Part shown: piece by piece, positions 22,421 to 34,940 of the stretch
Numbering within the stretch: position 1 is the first letter of the stretch
Layout of the letters: each line of letters begins with the position of its first letter
Source: Metallyticus violacea
Lineage: Eukaryota; Arthropoda; Insecta; Mantodea; Metallyticidae
Direction of reading: 5' to 3'
NCBI GenBank assembly: GCA_030762175.1
Contig: JAUJEO010000019.1
Coordinates: 2,114,001-2,178,000 of the forward strand
DNA length: 64,000 nt
The notes under the pieces: generated by a model
Seen by the model: the letters and a program-made list of their open reading frames with translations, nothing else
What the model was told of the DNA's origin: nothing
The model's database searches: none
Made by a program: the position numbers and the translations under genes

Positions 22421-25060
22421 GAGATTCTTTGCGCATAATATGCTTGTCTAAGGCTATCAAACTAGTATAATGAAAGAGAACAAGTTATCTTAAATAAGAA
22501 CGGAAAAAAAGTGATTCTAACGAAGTTTCCAAACTTCTTAAAAAAAATTTTTTTCTTTTCGAAATTCTTTGCGCATAATATGCTTGTCTAAGGCTATCAA
22601 ACTAGAATAATGAAAGAGAAGAAGTTATCTCAAATAAGAATGGAAAAAAAGTGATTCTAAGGAAGTTTCCAAACTTCGAAAAAAATTTTTTTTCTTTTCC
22701 AGATTATTTGCGCATAATATGCTTGTCTGAGGCTATCAAACTAGTATAATGAAAGAGAACCAGTTATCTCAAATAAGAACGGAAAAAAAGTGATTCTAAC
22801 GAGGTTTCCAATCTTCGAAAAAAAATTTTTTTCTTTTCTAGATTCTTTGCGCATAATATGCTTTTCTGAGGCTATCAAACTAGTATAATGAAAGAGAACC
22901 AGTTATCTCAAATAAGAACGGAAAAAAAGTGATTCTAACGAAGTTTCCAAACTTCGAAAAAAAATTTATTTCTTTTCGAGAATATTTGCGCATAATATGC
23001 TTGTCTAAGGCTATCAAACTAGTATAATGAAAGAGAACATGTTATCTCAAATAAGAACGGAAAAAAAGTGATTCTAACGAAGTTTCCAAACTTCGAAAAA
23101 AAATTTTTTTCTTTTCGAGATTCTTTGCGCATAATATGCTTGTCTGAGGCTATCAAACTAGTATAATGAAAGAGAACCAGTAATCTTAAATAAGAACGGA
23201 AAAAAAGTGATTATAACGAAGTTTCCAAACTTCGAAAAAAAATTTTTTCTTTTCGAGATTCTTTGCGCATAATATGCTTGTCTAAGGCTATCAAACAAGT
23301 ATAATGAAAGAGAACAAGTTATCTCAAATAAGAATGGAAAAAAAGTGATTCTAAGGAAGTTTCCAAACTTCGAAAAAAAATTTTTTTCTTTTCGAGATTC
23401 TTTGCGCATAATATGCTTGTCTGAGGCTATCAAACTAGTATAATGAAAGAGAACCAGTTATCTCAAATAAGAACGGAAAAAAAGTGATTCTAACGAAGTT
23501 TCCAAACTTCGAAAAAAAATTTTTTTCTTTTCGAGATTCTTTGCGCATAATATGCTTGTCTAAGGCTATCAAACTAGTATAATGAAAGAGAACAAGTTAT
23601 CTTAAATAAGAACGGAAAAAAAGTGATTCTAACGAAGTTTCCAAACTTCGAAAAAAAATTTTTTTCTTTTCGAGATTCTTTGCGCATAATATGCTTGTCT
23701 AAGGCTATCAAACTAGTATAATGAAAGAGAACAAGTTATCTCAAATAAGAATGTAAAAAAAGTGATTCTAAGGAAGTTTCCAAACTTCGAAAAAAAATTT
23801 TTTTCTTTTCGAGATTCTTTGCGCATAATATGCTTATCTGAGGCTATCATCTAGTATAATGAAAGAGAACCAGTTATCTCAAATAAGAACGGAAAAAAAG
23901 TGATTCTAACGAGGTTTCCAATCTTCGAAAAAAAATTTTTTTCTTTTCGAGATTCTTTGCGCATAATATGCTTGTCTGAGGCTATCAAACTAGTATAATG
24001 AAAGAGAACCAGTTATCTCAAATAAGAACGGAAAAAAAGTGATTCTAACGAGGTTTCCAATCTTCGAAAAAAAATTTTTTTCTTTTCTAGATTCTTTGCG
24101 CATAATATGCTTTTCTGAGACTATCAAACTAGTATAATTAAAGAGAACCAGTTATCTCAAATAAGAACGGAACAAAAGTGATTCTAACGAAGTTTCCAAA
24201 CTTCGAAAAAATTTTTTTTTCTTTTCGAGATTCTTTGCGCATAATATGCTTGTCTAAGGCTATCAAACTAGTATAATGAAAGAGAACAAGTTATCTCAAA
24301 TAAGAACGGAAAAAAAGTGATTCTAACGAAGTTTCCAAACTTCGAAAAAAAATTTTTTTCTTTTCGAGATTCTTTGCGCATAATATGCTTGTCTGAGGCT
24401 ATCAAACTAGTATAATGAAAGAGAACCAGTAATCTTAAATAAGAACGGAAAAAAAGTGATTCTAACGAAGTTTCCAAACTTCGAAAAAAAATTTTTTTCT
24501 TTTCGAGATTCTTTGCGCATAATATGCTTGTCTAAGGCTATCAAACTAGTATAATGAAAGAGAACAAGTTATCTCAAATAAGAATGGAAAAAAAGTGATT
24601 CTAAGGAAGTTTCCAAACTTCGAAAAAAAATTTTTTTCTTTTCGAGATTCTTTGCGCATAATATGCTTGTCTGAGGCTATCAAACTAGTATAATGAAAGA
24701 GAACCAGTTATCTCAAATAAGAACGGAAAAAAAGTGATTCTAACGAAGTTTCCAAACTTCGAAAAAAAATTTTTTTCTTTTCGAGATTCTTTGCGCATAA
24801 TATGCTTGTCTCAGGCTATCAAACTAGTATAATGAAAGAGAACAAGTTATCTCAAATAAGAACGGAAAAAAAGTGATTCTAACGAAGTTTCCAAACTACG
24901 AAAAAAATTTTTTTTCTTTTCGAGATTCTTTGCGCATAATATGCTTGTCTGAGGCTATCAAACTAGTATAATGAAAGAGTACCAGTAATCTTAAATAAGA
25001 ACGGAAAAAAAGTGATTATAACGAAGTTTCCAAACTTCGAAAAAAAAATTTTTTCTTTTC
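22421..25060. repeat. 2,640-bp higher-order repeat (19 monomers), copy 2
   Basis: It directly follows copy 1 and is identical to it over most of its length. Rare shared changes include AGAGTACCAG (22,338 and 24,978), CTACGAAAA (22,257 and 24,897) and CGAAATTC (22,560 and 25,200), the last shared with copy 3. This degree of identity against the divergence between neighbouring monomers marks a recent amplification in which the 19-mer was the unit copied. Confidence 0.9.
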
Positions 25061-26200
25061 GAGATTCTTTGCGCATAATATGCTTGTCTAAGGCTATCAA
25101 ACTAGTATAATGAAAGAGAACAAGTTATCTTAAATAAGAACGGAAAAAAAGTGATTCTAACGAAGTTTCCAAACTTCTTAAAAAAAATTTTTTTCTTTTC
25201 GAAATTCTTTGCGCATAATATGCTTGTCTAAGGCTATCAAACTAGAATAATGAAAGAGAAGAAGTTATCTCAAATAAGAATGGAAAAAAAGTGATTCTAA
25301 GGAAGTTTCCAAACTTCGAAAAAAATTTTTTTTCTTTTCCAGATTATTTGCGCATAATATGCTTGTCTGAGGCTATCAAACTAGTATAATGAAAGAGAAC
25401 CAGTTATCTCAAATAAGAACGGAAAAAAAGTGATTCTAACGAGGTTTCCAATCTTCGAAAAAAAATTTTTTTCTTTTCTAGATTCTTTGCGCATAATATG
25501 CTTTTCTGAGGCTATCAAACTAGTATAATGAAAGAGAACCAGTTATCTCAAATCAGAACGGAAAAAAAGTGATTCTAACGAAGTTTCCAAACTTCGAAAA
25601 AAAATTTATTTCTTTTCGAGAATATTTGCGCATAATATGCTTGTCTAAGGCTATCAAACTAGTATAATGAAAGAGAACATGTTATCTCAAATAAGAACGG
25701 AAAAAAAGTGATTCTAACGAAGTTTCCAAACTTCGAAAAAAAACTTTTTTCTTTTCGAGATTCTTTGCGCATAATATGCTTGTCTGAGGCTATCAAACTA
25801 GTATAATGAAAGAGAACCAGTAATCTTAAATAAGAACGGAAAAAAAGTGATTATAACGAAGTTTCCAAACTTCGAAAAAAAATTTTTTCTTTTCCAGATT
25901 CTTTGCGCATAATATGCTTGTCTAAGGCTATCAAACAAGTATAATGAAAGAGAACAAGTTATCTCAAATAAGAATGGAAAAAAAGTGATTCTAAGGAAGT
26001 TTCCAAACTTCGAAAAAAAATTTTTTTCTTTTCGAGATTCTTTGCGCATAATATGCTTGTCTGAGGCTATCAAACTAGTATAATGAAAGAGAACCAGTTA
26101 TCTCAAATAAGAACGGAAAAAAAGTGATTCTAACGAAGTTTCCAAACTTCGAAAAAAAATTTTTTTCTTTTCGAGATTCTTTGCGCATAATATGCTTGTC
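25061..26200. repeat. 2,640-bp higher-order repeat, partial copy 3
   Basis: It matches copy 2 for about 1.1 kb with a handful of differences: AATCAGAACG near 25,553, AAACTTTTTT near 25,744, and CCAGATT for GAGATT near 25,895. At about 26,210 it leaves the pattern (CAAACAAG for CAAACTAG, then a different monomer order). The end falls inside a monomer and in register, as expected for homologous exchange between monomers. Confidence 0.85.
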
Positions 26201-29200
26201 TAAGGCTATCAAACAAGTATAATGAAAGAGAACAAGTTATCTCAAATAAGAATGGAAAAAAAGTGATTCTAAGGAAGTTTCCAAACTTCGAAAAAAAATT
26301 TTTTTCTTTTCGAGATTCTTTGCGCATAATATGCTTGTCTAAGGCTATCAAACTAGTATAATGAAAGAGAACAAGTTATCTTAAATAAGAACGGAAAAAA
26401 AGTGATTCTAACGAAGTTTCCAAACTTCGAAAAAAAATTTCTTTCTTTTCGAGATTCTTTGCGCATAATATGCTTGTCTAAGGCTATCAAACTAGTATAA
26501 TGAAAGAGAACAAGTTATCTCAAATAAGAATGGAAAAAAAGTGATTCTAAGGAAGTTTCCAAACTTCGAAAAAAAATTTTTTTCTTTTCGAGATTCTTTG
26601 CGCATAATATGCTTGTCTGAGGCTATCAAACTAGTATAATGAAAGAGAACCAGTTATCTCAAATAAGAACGGAAAAAAAGTGATTCTAACGAAGTTTCCA
26701 AACTTCGAAATAAAATTTTAATCTTTTCGAGATTCTTTGCGCAAAATATGCTTGTCTGAGGCTATCAAACTAGTATAATGAAAGAGAACCAGTAATCTTA
26801 AATAAGAACGGAAAAAAAGTGATTCTAACGAAGTTTCCAAACTTCGAAAAAAAAATTTTTTCTTTTCGAGATTCTTTGCGCATAATATGCTTGTCTGAGG
26901 CTATCAATCTAGTATAATGAAAGAGAACCAGTTATCTCAGATAAGAATGGAAAAAAAGTGATTCTAACGAAGTTTCCAAACTTCGAAAAAAAATTTTTTT
27001 CTTTTCGAGATTCTTTGCGCATACCTATGCTTTTCTGAGGCTATCAAACTAGTATAATGAAAGAGAACCAGTTATCTCAAATAAGAACGGAAAAAAAGTG
27101 ATTCCAACGAAGTTTCCAAACTTCGAAAAAAAAATTTTTTCTTTTAGAGATTCTTTGCGCATAATATGCTTGTCTAAGGCTATCAAACTAGTATAATGAA
27201 AGAGAACAAGTTATCTCAAATAAGAATGGAAAAAAAGTGATTCTAAGGAAGTTTCCAAACTTCGAAAAAAAATTTTTTTCTTTTCGAGATTCTTTGCGCA
27301 TAATATGCTTGTCTGAGGCTATCAAACTAGAATAATGAAAGAGAACCAGTTATCTCAAATAAGAACGGAAAAAAAGTGATTCTAACGAAGTTTCCAAACT
27401 TCGAAAAAAAATTTTTTTCTTTTCGAGATTCTTTGCGCATAATATGCTTGTCTCAGGCTATCAAACTAGTATAATGAAAGAGAACAAGTTATCTCAAATA
27501 AGAACGGAAAAAAAGTGATTCTAACGATGTTTCCAAACTTCGAAAAAAATTTTTTTTCTTTTCGAGATTCTTTGCACATAATATGCTTGTCTGAGGCTAT
27601 CAAACTAGTATAATGAAAGAGAACCAGTAATCTTAAATAAGAACGGAAAAAAAGTGATTATAACCAAGTTTCCAAACTTCGAAAAAAAATTTTTTTCTTT
27701 TCGAGATTCTTTGCGCATAATATGCTTGTCTAAGGCTATCAAACTAGTATAATGAAAGAGAACAAGTTATCTCAAATAAGAATGGAAAAAAAGAGATTCT
27801 AAGGAAGTTTCCAAACTTCGAAAAAAAATTTTTTTCTTTTCGAGATTCTTTGCGCATAATATGCTTGTCTGAGGCTATCAAACTAGTATAATGAAAGAGA
27901 ACCAGTTATCTCAAATAAGGACGGAAAAAAAGTGATTCTAACGAAGTTTCCAAACTTCGAAAAAAAATTTTTTTCTTTTCGAGATTCTTTGCGCATAATA
28001 TACTTGTCTCAGGCTATCAAACTAGTATAATGAAAGAGAACAAGTTATCTCAAATAAGAACGGAAAAAAAGTGATTCTAACGAAGTTTCCAAACTTCGAA
28101 AAAAATTTTTTTTCTTTTCGAGATTCTTTGCGCATAATATGCTTGTCTGAGGCTATCAAACTAGTATAATGAAAGAGAACCAGTAATCTTAAATAAGAAC
28201 GGAAAAAAAGTGATTATAACGAAGTTTCCAAACTTCGAAAAAAAATTTTTTTCTTTTCGAGATTCTTTGCGCATAATATGCTTGTCTAAGGCTATCAAAC
28301 TAGTATAATGAAAGAGAACAAGTTATCTTAAATAAGAACGGAAAAAAAGTGATTCTAACGAAGTTTCCAAACTTCTTAAAAAAAATTTTTTTCTTTTCGA
28401 GATTCTTTGCGCATAATATGCTTGTCTAAGGCTATCAAACTAGAATAATGAAAGAGAAGAAGTTATCTCAAATAAGAATGGAAAAAAAGAGATTCTAAGG
28501 AAGTTTCCAAACTTCGAAAAAAAATTTTTTTCTTTTCCAGATTATTTGCGCATAATATGCTTGTCTGAGGCTATCAAACTGGTATAATGAAAGAGAACCA
28601 GTTATCTCAAATAAGAACGGAAAAAAAGTGATTCTAACGAGGTTTCCAATCTTCGAAAAAAAATTTTTTTCTTTTCTAGATTCTTTGCGCATAATATGCT
28701 TTTCTGAGGCTATCAAACTAGTATAATGAAAGAGAACCAGTTATCTCAAATAAGAACGGAAAAAAAGTGATTCTAACGAAGTTTCCAAACTTCGAAAAAA
28801 AATTTATTTCTTTTCGATAATATTTGCGCATAATATGCTTGTCTAAGGCTATCAAACTAGTATAATGAAAGAGAACATGTTATCTCAAATAAGAACGGAA
28901 AAAAAGTGATTATAACGAAGTTTCCAAACTTCGAAAAAAAATTTTGACTTTTCGAGATTCTTTGCGCATAATATGCTTGTCTAAGGCTATCAAACTAGTA
29001 TAATGAAAGAGAACAAGTTATCTTAAATAAGAACGGAAAAAAAGTGATTCTAACGAAGTTTCCAAACTTCGAAAAAAAATTTTTTTCTTTTCGAGATTCT
29101 TTGCGCATAATATGCTTGTCTAAGGCTATCAAACTAGTATAATGAAAGAGAACAAGTTATCTCAAATAAGAATGTAAAAAAAGTGATTCTAAGGAAGTTT

Positions 29201-30640
29201 CCAAACTTCGAAAAAAAATTTTTTTCTTTTCGAGATTCTTTGCGCATAATATGCTTATCTGAGGCTATCAAACTAGTATAATGAAAGAGAACCAGTTATC
29301 TCAAATAAGAACGGAAAAAAAGTGATTCTAACGAGGTTTCCAATCTTCGAAAAAAAATTTTTTTCTTTTCGAGATTCTTTGCGCATAATATGCTTGTCTG
29401 AGGCTATCAAACTAGTATAATGAAAGAGAACCAGTTATCTCAAATAAGAACGGAAAAAAAGTGATTCTAACGAGGTTACCAATCTTCGAAAAAAAATTTT
29501 TTTCTTTTCTAGATTCTTTGCGCATAATATGCTTTTCTGAGACTATCAAACTAGTATAATTAAAGAGATTCAGTTATCTCAAATAAGAACGGAACAAAAG
29601 TGATTCTAACGAAGTTTCCAAACTTCGAAAAAATTTTTTTTTCTTTTCGAGATTCTTTGCGCATAATATGCTTGTCTAAGGCTATCAAACTAGTATAATG
29701 AAAGAGAACAAGTTATCTCAAATAAGAACGGAAAAAAAGTGATTCTAACGAAGTTTCCAAACTTCGAAAAAATTTTTTTTTCTTTTCGAGATTCTTTGCG
29801 CATAATATGCTTGTCTGAGGCTATCAAACTAGTATAATGAAAGAGAACCAGTAATCTTAAATAAGAACGGAAAAAAAGTGATTCTAACGAAGTTTCCAAA
29901 CTTCGAAAAAAAATTTTTTTCTTTTCGAGATTCTTTGCGCATAATATGCTTGTCTAAGGCTATCAAACTAGTATAATGAAAGAGAACAAGTTATCTCAAA
30001 TAAGAATGGAAAAAAAGTGATTCTAAGGAAGTTTCCAAACTTCGAAAAAAAATTTTTTTCTTTTCGAGATTCTTTGCGCATAATATGCTTGTCTGAGGCT
30101 ATCAAACTAGTATAATGAAAGAGAACCAGTTATCTCAAATAAGAACGGAAAAAAAGTGATTCAAACGAAGTTTCCAAACTTCGAAAAAAAATTTTTTTCT
30201 TTTCGAGATTCTTTGCGCATAATATGCTTGTCTCAGGCTATCAAACTAGTATAATGAAAGAGAACAAGTTATCTCAAATAAGAACGGAAAAAAAGTGATT
30301 CTAACGAAGTTTCGAAACTTCGAAAAAAATTTTTTTTCTTTTCGAGATTCTTTGCGCATAATATGCTTGTCTGAGGCTATCAAACTAGTATAATGAAAGA
30401 GAACCAGTAATCTTAAATAAGAACGGAAAAAAAGTGATTATAACGAAGTTTCCAAACTTCGAAAAAAAATTTTTTTCTTTTCGAGATTCTTTGCGCATAA
30501 TATGCTTGTCTAAGGCTATCAAACTAGTATAATGAAAGAGAACAAGTTATCTTAAATAAGAACGGAAAAAAAGTGATTCTAACGAAGTTTCCAAACTTCT
30601 TAAAAAAAATTTTTTTCTTTTCGAGATTCTTTGCGCATAA
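26201..30640. repeat. Mosaic segment with 2,224-bp (16-monomer) periodicity
   Basis: The part 26,130-27,140 recurs at 31,272-32,280 (offset 5,141), with the AATAAAATTTTAATC variant at 26,709 and 31,850 and the CATACCTATGC marker at 27,020 and 32,161. GTCTCAGGC lies at 27,451, 28,007 (four monomers later) and 30,231 (2,224 bp later). CTTCTTAAA lies at 28,372 and 30,596, also 2,224 bp apart, which is exactly 16 x 139. A private change shortens the T-run to AAAATTTTGAC near 28,938. It is satellite throughout. Confidence 0.65.
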
Positions 30641-32999
30641 TATGCTTGTCTAAGGCTATCAAACTAGAATAATGAAAGAGAAGAAGTTATCTCAAATAAG
30701 AATGGAAAAAAAGTGATTCTAACGAAGTTTCCAAACTTCGAAAAAAAATTTATTTCTTTTCGAGAATTATTGCGCATAATATGCTTGTCTAAGGCTATCA
30801 AACTAGTATAATGAAAGAGAACATGTTATATCAAATAAGAACGGAAAAAAGTGATTCTAACGAAGTTTCCAAACTTCGAAAAAACATTTTTTTCTTTTCG
30901 AGATTCTTTGCGCATAATATGCTTGTCTGAGGCTATCAAACTAGTATAATGAAAGAGAACCAGTAATCTTAAATAGAACGGAAAAAAAGTGATTATAACG
31001 AAGTTTCCAAACTTCGAAAAAAAATTTTTTCTTTTCCAGATTCTTTGCGCATAATATGCTTGTCTAAGGCTATCAAACAAGTATAATGAAAGAGAACAAG
31101 TTATCTCAAATAAGAATGGAAAAAAAGTGATTCTAAGGAAGTTTCCAAACTTCGAAAAAAAATTTTTTTCTTTTCGAGATTCTTTGCGCATAATATGCTT
31201 GTCTGAGGCTATCAAAATAGTATAATGAAAGAGAACCAGTTATCTCAAATAAGAACGGAAAAAAAGTGATTCTAACGAAGTTTCCAAACTTCGAAAAAAA
31301 ATTTTTTTCTTTTCGAGATTCTTTGCGCATAATATGCTTGTCTAAGGCTATCAAACAAGTATAATGAAAGAGAACAAGTTATCTCAAATAAGAATGGAAA
31401 AAAAGTGATTCTAAGGAAGTTTCCAAACTTCGAAAAAAAATTTTTTTCTTTTCGAGATTCTTTGCGCATAATATGCTTGTCTAAGGCTATCAAACTAGTA
31501 TAATGAAAGAGAACAAGTTATCTTAAATAAGAACGGAAAAAAAGTGATTCTAACGAAGTTTCCAAACTTCGAAAAAAAATTTTTTTCTTTTCGAGATTCT
31601 TTGCGCATAATATGCTTGTCTAAGGCTATCAAACTAGTATAATGAAAGAGAACAAGTTATCTCAAATAAGAATGGAAAAAAAGTGATTCTAAGGAAGTTT
31701 CCAAACTTCGAATAAAAATTTTTTTCTTTTCGAGATTCTTTGCGCATAATATGCTTGTCTGAGGCTATCAAACTAGTATAATGAAAGAGAACCAGTTATC
31801 TCAAATAAGAACGAAAAAAAGTGATTCTAACGAAGTTTCCAAACTTCGAAATAAAATTTTAATCTTTTCGAGATTCTTTGCGCAAAATATGCTTGTCTGA
31901 GGCTATCAAACTAGTATAATGAAAGAGAACCAGTAATCTTAAATAAGAACGGAAAAAAAGTGATTCTAACGAAGTTTCCAAACTTCGAAAAAAAAATTTT
32001 TTCTTTTCGAGATTCTTTGCGCATAATATGCTTGTCTGAGGCTATCAAACTAGTATAATGAAAGAGAACCAGTTTTCTCAGATAAGAATGGAAAAAAAGT
32101 GATTCTACCGAAGTTTCCAAACTTCGAAAAAAAATTTTTTTCTTTTCGAGATTCTTTGCGCATACCTATGCTTTTCTGAGGCTATCAAACTAGTATAATG
32201 AAAGAGAACCAGTTATCTCAAATAAGAACGGAAAAAAAGTGATTCCAACGAAGTTTCCAAACTTCGAAAAAAAAATTTTTTCTTTTAGAGATTCTTTGCG
32301 CATAATATGCTTTTCTGAGGCTATCAAAATAGTATAATGAAAGAGAACCAGTTATCTCAAATAAGAACGGAAAAAAAGTGATTCTAACGAAGTTTCCAAA
32401 CTTCGAAATAAAATTTTTTTCTTTTCGAGATTCTTTGCGCATAATATGCTTGTCTGAGGCTATCAAACTAGTATAATGAAAGAGAACGAGTAATCTTAAA
32501 TAAGAACGAAAAAAAAGTGATTCTAACGAAGTTTCCAAACTTCGAAAAAAAATTTTTTTCTTTTCGAGATTCTTTGCGCATAATATGCTTGTCTAAGGCT
32601 ATCAAACTAGTATAATGAAAGAGAACAAGTTATCTCAAATAAGAATGTAAAAAAAGTGATTCTAAGGAAGTTTCCAAACTTCGAAAAAAAATTTTTTTCT
32701 TTTCGAGATTCTTTGCGCATAATATGCTTGTCTGAGGCTATCAAACTAGTATAATGAAAAAGAACCAGTTATCTCAAATAAGAACGGAAAAAAAGTGATT
32801 CTAACGAGGTTTCCAATCTTCGAAAAAAAAATTTTTTCTTTTCTAGATTCTTTGCGTATAATATGCTTTTCTGAGACTATAAAACTAGTATAATGAAAGA
32901 GAACCAGTTATCTCAAATAAGAACGGAAAAAAAGTGATTCTAACGAAGTTTCCAAACTTCGAAAAAAATTTTTTTTCTTTTCGAGATTCTTTGCGCATA
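30641..32999. repeat. 17-monomer higher-order repeat (about 2,361 bp), copy 1
   Basis: Landmarks recur 2,360-2,362 bp downstream: CTAGAATAATG at 30,664 and 33,024, the GAGAATTATTGCG monomer, GAAAAAACATTTT, AAATAGAACGG (1-bp deletion), CAAAATAG, the AATAAAATTTTAATC variant at 31,850 and 34,212, and CATACCTATGC at 32,161 and 34,523. The last 0.5 kb (from about 32,485) departs from copy 2 and resembles sequence from 35,266 on. Confidence 0.75.
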
Positions 33000-34845
33000 A
33001 TATGCTTGTCTAAGGCTATCAAACTAGAATAATGAAAGAGAAGAAGTTATCTCAAATAAGAATGGAAAAAAAGTGATTCTAACGAAGTTTCCAAACTTCG
33101 AAAAAAAATTTATTTCTTTTCGAGAATTATTGCGCATAATATGCTTGTCTAAGGCTATCAAACTAGTATAATGAAAGAGAACATGTTATATCAAATAAGA
33201 ACGGAAAAAAAGTGATTCTAACGAAGTTTCCAAACTTCGAAAAAACATTTTTTTCTTTTCGAGATTCTTTGCGCATAATATGCTTGTCTGAGGCTATCAA
33301 ACTAGTATAATGAAAGAGAACCAGAAATCTTAAATAGAACGGAAAAAAAGTGATTATAACGAAGTTTCCAAACTTCGAAAAAAAATTTTTTCTTTTCCAG
33401 ATTCTTTGCGCATAATATGCTTGTCTAAGGCTATCAAACAAGTATAATGAAAGAGAACAAGTTATCTCAAATAAGAATGGAAAAAAAGTGATTCTAAGGA
33501 AGTTTCCAAACTTCGAAAAAAAATTTTTTTCTTTTCGAGATTCTTTGCGCATAATATGCTTGTCTGAGGCTATCAAAATAGTATAATGAAAGAGAACCAA
33601 TTATCTCAAATAAGAACGGAAAAAAAGTGATTCTAACGAAGTTTCCAAACTTCGAAAAAAAATTTTTTTCTTTTCGAGATTCTTTGCGCATAATATGCTT
33701 GTCTAAGGCTATCAAACAAGTATAATGAAAGAGAACAAGTTATCTCAAATAAGAATGGAAAAAAAGTGATTCTAAGGAAGTTTCCAAACTTCGAAAAAAA
33801 ATTTTTTTCTTTTCGAGATTCTTTGCGCATAATATGCTTGTCTAAGGCTATCAAACTAGTATAATGAAAGAGAACAAGTTATCTTAAATAAGAACGGAAA
33901 AAAAGTGATTCTAACGAAGTTTCCAAACTTCGAAAAAAAATTTTTTTCTTTTCGAGATTCTTTGCGCATAATATGCTTGTCTAAGGCTATCAAACTAGTA
34001 TAATGAAAGAGAACAAGTTATCTCAAATAAGAAAGGAAAAAAAGTGATTCTAAGGAAGTTTCCAAACTTCGAAAAAAAATTTTTTTCTTTTCGAGATTCT
34101 TTGCGCATAATATGCTTGTCTGAGGCTATCAAACTAGTATAATGAAAGAGAACCAGTTATCTCAAATAAGAACGGAAAAAAAGTGATTCTAACGAAGTTT
34201 CCAAACTTCGAAATAAAATTTTAATCTTTTCGAGATTCTTTGCGCAAAATATGCTTGTCTGAGGCTATCAAACTAGTATAATGAAAGAGAACCAGTAATC
34301 TTAAATAAGAACGGAAAAAAAGTGATTCTAACGAAGTTTCCAAACTTCGAAAAAAAAATTTTTTCTTTTCGAGATTCTTTGCGCATAATATGCTTGTCCG
34401 AGGCTATCAAACTAGTATAATGAAAGAGAACCAGTTATCTCAGATAAGAATGGAAAAAAAGTGATTCTACCGAAGTTTCCAAACTTCGAAAAAAAATTTT
34501 TTTCTTTTCGAGATTCTTTGCGCATACCTATGCTTTTCTGAGGCTATCAAACTAGTATAATGAAAGAGAACCAGTTATCTCAAATAAGAACGGAAAAAAA
34601 GTGATTCCAACGAAGTTTCCAAACTTCGAAAAAAAAATTTTTTCTTTTAGAGATTCTTTGCGCATAATATGCTTTTCTGAGGCTATCAAAATAGTATAAT
34701 GAAAGAGAACCAGTTATCTCAAATAAGAACGGAAAAAAAGTGATTCTAACGAAGTTTCCAAACTTCGAAATAAAATTTTTTTCTTTTCGAGATTCTTTGC
34801 GCATAATATGCTTGTCTGAGGCTATCAAACTAGTATAATGAAAGA
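33000..34845. repeat. 17-monomer higher-order repeat, copy 2 (incomplete)
   Basis: It follows the order of copy 1 up to about 34,845, where it changes into the start of the large block. Between 34,523 and 34,941 the CATACCTATGC marker occurs twice, 418 bp apart (three monomers, one base longer because the marker itself has one extra base), so a three-monomer piece has been duplicated at this junction. Confidence 0.7.
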
Positions 34846-34940
34846 GAACCAGTTATCTCAGATAAGAATGGAAAAAGAGTGATTCTAACGAAGTTTCCAA
34901 ACTTCGAAAAAAAATTTTTTTCTTTTCGAGATTCTTTGCG

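Noticed and set aside
20341..25500. Assembly artefact as the explanation for the identical 2,640-bp copies
   Set aside because: It cannot be excluded from sequence alone, but the third copy carries several private differences and copies 1 and 2 differ at five sites in the first part, which a simple duplicated contig would not show.
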